This document shows positions 61,800 to 64,000 of a DNA stretch of 64,000 nucleotides, in pieces. This DNA is from Rotaria macrura. Its lineage: Eukaryota > Rotifera > Eurotatoria > Philodinida > Philodinidae. Each line of letters opens with the position of its first letter. Within the stretch, counting starts at the first letter, position 1. Position numbers and translations under genes: made by a program. The stretch spans positions 198,289-262,288 of the forward strand of contig OENT01000056.1 of the NCBI GenBank assembly GCA_900239685.1, in the 5' to 3' direction. Under the pieces are notes generated by a model that had not been told where the DNA came from, did not search any database, and saw nothing but the letters and a program-made list of their open reading frames with translations.

Positions 61800-63000
61800 C
61801 ATCGGACTATTTACTTTCCCACAACAGTAGCAAATCTTTGAGAAGACGTCTATCGTGCTGTATCCACTATTGGAAACATAAATGTCAGTCCCATTGTTTG
61901 TTTTCACAGAACCAATCGCTAAAGCGGACGGATGTGATCCGAAACCAGATAAAAAAGGCTACGGATTCGTGAAACTCCCATTACCATAGCCAAGTAAAAC
62001 GACAATCTTGTTACTACCATAGTTAGCTGTGACAACATCCAGTGTAGTGTCGTTATCAAAATGACCTATTACAAGTGATTGGGGCCCTGAGGAGTCGTTA
62101 TTTGAATACATCAACGGACTTGAGAAACTGCCATTAAGATTCCCTAGAGAAATACCAATATTATTAGTGCCAGAATTGACATCAGCGAAATCCAATTGGT
62201 TATCTCGGTTGAAATCATCAACAACGACCGAACTCGGATTAGAGTGATCACCAGTTGATTAATTTGCATAAAGCGAGAAACTAGCGTACCCGGATCCACA
62301 AACTAGAATTAATTCGTTCGTTCCTCGATCGACTTCGGTGAATCTAAACGACTATCGTTATTAAAATAACCAACGGCTACGCTTACTGGTTCAGAAAACT
62401 CTCCGATTGAATATGCTTCTGCTGCAGTCAAACTGTCACTGGGATATACAAGTAATACACCGATATTTTCTTCCAACAAATCACAATATGTAATATCGAG
62501 TCGACCGTGGTTCTTGAAATCTTCAACGGCCCGTCTCTGCGGTTTCGAACCATACCCAGTTGAAAAAGTTCTTGCATTTTCCAAAGCTTCATTGTCACCT
62601 CTAACGAGTACATCAACTCTGCTAGTACAAGAATGAGCACCGAGAATATCTGTTTGAAATTCATACTGGAAATCACCAATGGTATCCGAAGTAGGGCTGG
62701 AACCGATTCTAGTTGAATAAGTTCTATGATTTGCCAAAGTTCCATTTCCGTTTCCAAAAAAGGAAGGTTATGACATCTTCTAACAAATTGGCGACAGTGA
62801 TGTATAGACTCCCGTCATTGCTGAAATCTGCGACGACGATTGATAGAGGGTCAAGTGTGGAGCCCCCTGAGTAAGTAGTTTCTGTTGAAAAGCTTTTGTT
62901 ATCATGTCTCAAAAAGAAAACAATATCGTGTGTATCATGATTACCAATGACAGCATCAAGTTGGCCATTACTATTATAATAAACGCAAGAAAAATATCAA
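61800..63000 (-). pseudogene. Decayed FG-GAP/VCBS repeat gene
   Basis: The minus strand encodes successive FG-GAP/VCBS-type units: VVDDFNRDNQLDFADVNSGT, SLVIGHFDNDTTLDVVTANY followed by VVLLGYGNGSF, and SALAIGSVKTNNGTDIYVSN. Further upstream are VAVGYFNNDSRLD and IVVADFSNDGSLYITVANL. Such beta-propeller repeats bind calcium through the DxNxDG-type loop in extracellular proteins. The frame is broken: in-frame stops follow GSFTNP (near 61971) and LYAN (near 62260), and the units at 62309-62912 fall in more than one frame. No start or signal peptide was found. Rotifer genomes carry many such genes, some related to bacterial ones. Confidence 0.75.
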
Positions 63001-64000
63001 CAGTATATGTGTTATAATTTGCGACGGGAACATCAGTTAGATTTTCACGGTTGGGTACAGATGTGAGCTTAAGTTCGCGTCAATATTTCCTCAGCGACTA
63101 CTCTTTAATCACAACCAAATAGACCCTACTCACACGAATACCTATACCCACATCAGCACCAATACCCACTCAGCAGCATTCATGCTCATATCTATACCCT
63201 AAACCTTCAACTATGCCCTTTAGGGTTGGAAGAACATGAAAGTGCGGATGCTTTCATTTTCTTCGCATTGAATTTAAGATCTCAGACCTTAATTTATATT
63301 CAAACTTGAATGAAGCATCTCACGACACTCACCCACACCCTTTAGTCTTAATAGCGCTGCTTTTTATTCATTTACTGAGGACAAAAGTGAAGTCTTGCTA
63401 ATATAGCATCATACAAGAAGCTACGAGAATTGGACACTGCACGATGCAGAAGAAAATTTCGATTATTCCAGTGATAGAGTGTTTCCAGAGTATAGGAATG
63501 ATTCTCAAGAAGAAAATTACATAACACAAAGAAATCGAAGAAAAATATATCACTACTAACATGTTAGGTAAATCTTCCGTACATAAAACGGCTTCTATCG
63601 ATCTAAGAATTTTGATTACAATTGTTGTTTACAATCGTCCCATGTTTCTCTAGTTGATGTGAGAACACGCTGTTTTACAGTTCGTCTTTATTAAATTCTC
63701 AATTTTCTATTTTTTATTCTGCTCAATCATATCATACAAGAAGTGATAATGAGAAAAACCGATAATGAACCTGATATTACCACTACCTTCTGCACGATAG
63801 CATTGCTCAATGCATCTGATCAAGGATGGAAACATTTCATTCGCATTACAGCGAGATGCAAAACGGTTTTAACTAGACAATCAATTCCATCTATATACTA
63901 ATATAGGATGTCATTTGCTTTCCTACATTGATTTTATCTCATACCCAAGTAAGCAAAAGATAAAGGAAGACTGCCGACATGTCTAGTCCGAAATGTCCGC
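63001..64000. other. Right end of the window, no gene recognised
   Basis: Contains an imperfect simple repeat of ACCCA/TACCC units at about 63120-63205 (such as ATACCTATACCCACATCAG). The rest is AT-rich with no supported gene. Confidence 0.45.

Noticed and set aside
62309-62912. Overlapping minus-strand frames as separate genes
   Set aside because: They are pieces of the decayed FG-GAP repeat gene in shifted frames.

Overview
The window looks like nuclear DNA of a small invertebrate, most likely a bdelloid rotifer. It is very AT-rich. Its genes are split by many short GT-AG introns of about 45 to 90 bp, with a few long introns loaded with transposon debris. It also holds a decayed FG-GAP/VCBS repeat gene of a kind common in rotifers, and some genes have a splice acceptor just before the start codon, as expected where spliced-leader trans-splicing is used. 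The species call is inference. Gene structures were built by hand from splice signals and reading-phase continuity, and most junctions agree in phase.

Layout from left to right. VPS11, the HOPS/CORVET subunit, runs from 862 to 12094 (+) in 21 exons, with MITE-like repeats in several introns. It converges on a single-CUB, single-LDLa membrane receptor (12260-14487, -). Two unrecognised plus-strand gene models follow, one with a signal peptide (15953-18253) and one with a transmembrane segment (19859-24066); they may be parts of one receptor gene. A low-complexity intergenic block leads to a Myb/SANT-like DNA-binding protein (26761-27963, +), which converges on a CISD3-type CDGSH iron-sulfur protein (28660-31448, -). 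Next come ribosomal protein eL36 (31786-32259, +) and, 138 bp later, the RNA polymerase subunit RPABC4/POLR2K (32398-32701, +).

From 33277 to about 37775 is a transposon cluster: a TTAA-flanked foldback element, a TA-flanked element with arms of about 485 bp, a transposase remnant and a second palindromic element nested inside it, then a Mutator-like remnant bounded by inverted TCGAAA-rich arrays. After it lie a multi-Ig cell-surface protein (39465-45304, +), a TMEM272-like four-helix membrane protein (46375-48618, +) and a lachesin/IgLON-like three-Ig adhesion protein (48743-55524, -). The right end looks accessory: a TA-flanked MITE (57738-58445), an unrecognised two-exon gene (59117-60045, +) and a decayed FG-GAP repeat gene (about 61800-63000, -).

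The genes form no single pathway. They are conserved housekeeping functions (vesicle tethering, ribosome, RNA polymerase, iron-sulfur protein) mixed with fast-evolving surface glycoproteins. The clearest unusual signals are the structured mobile elements, the possible trans-spliced or operonic eL36/RPABC4 pair, and a stop codon created across a splice junction just before a membrane-anchor-like exon in the multi-Ig gene. I saw no tRNA or rRNA gene and no CRISPR array.
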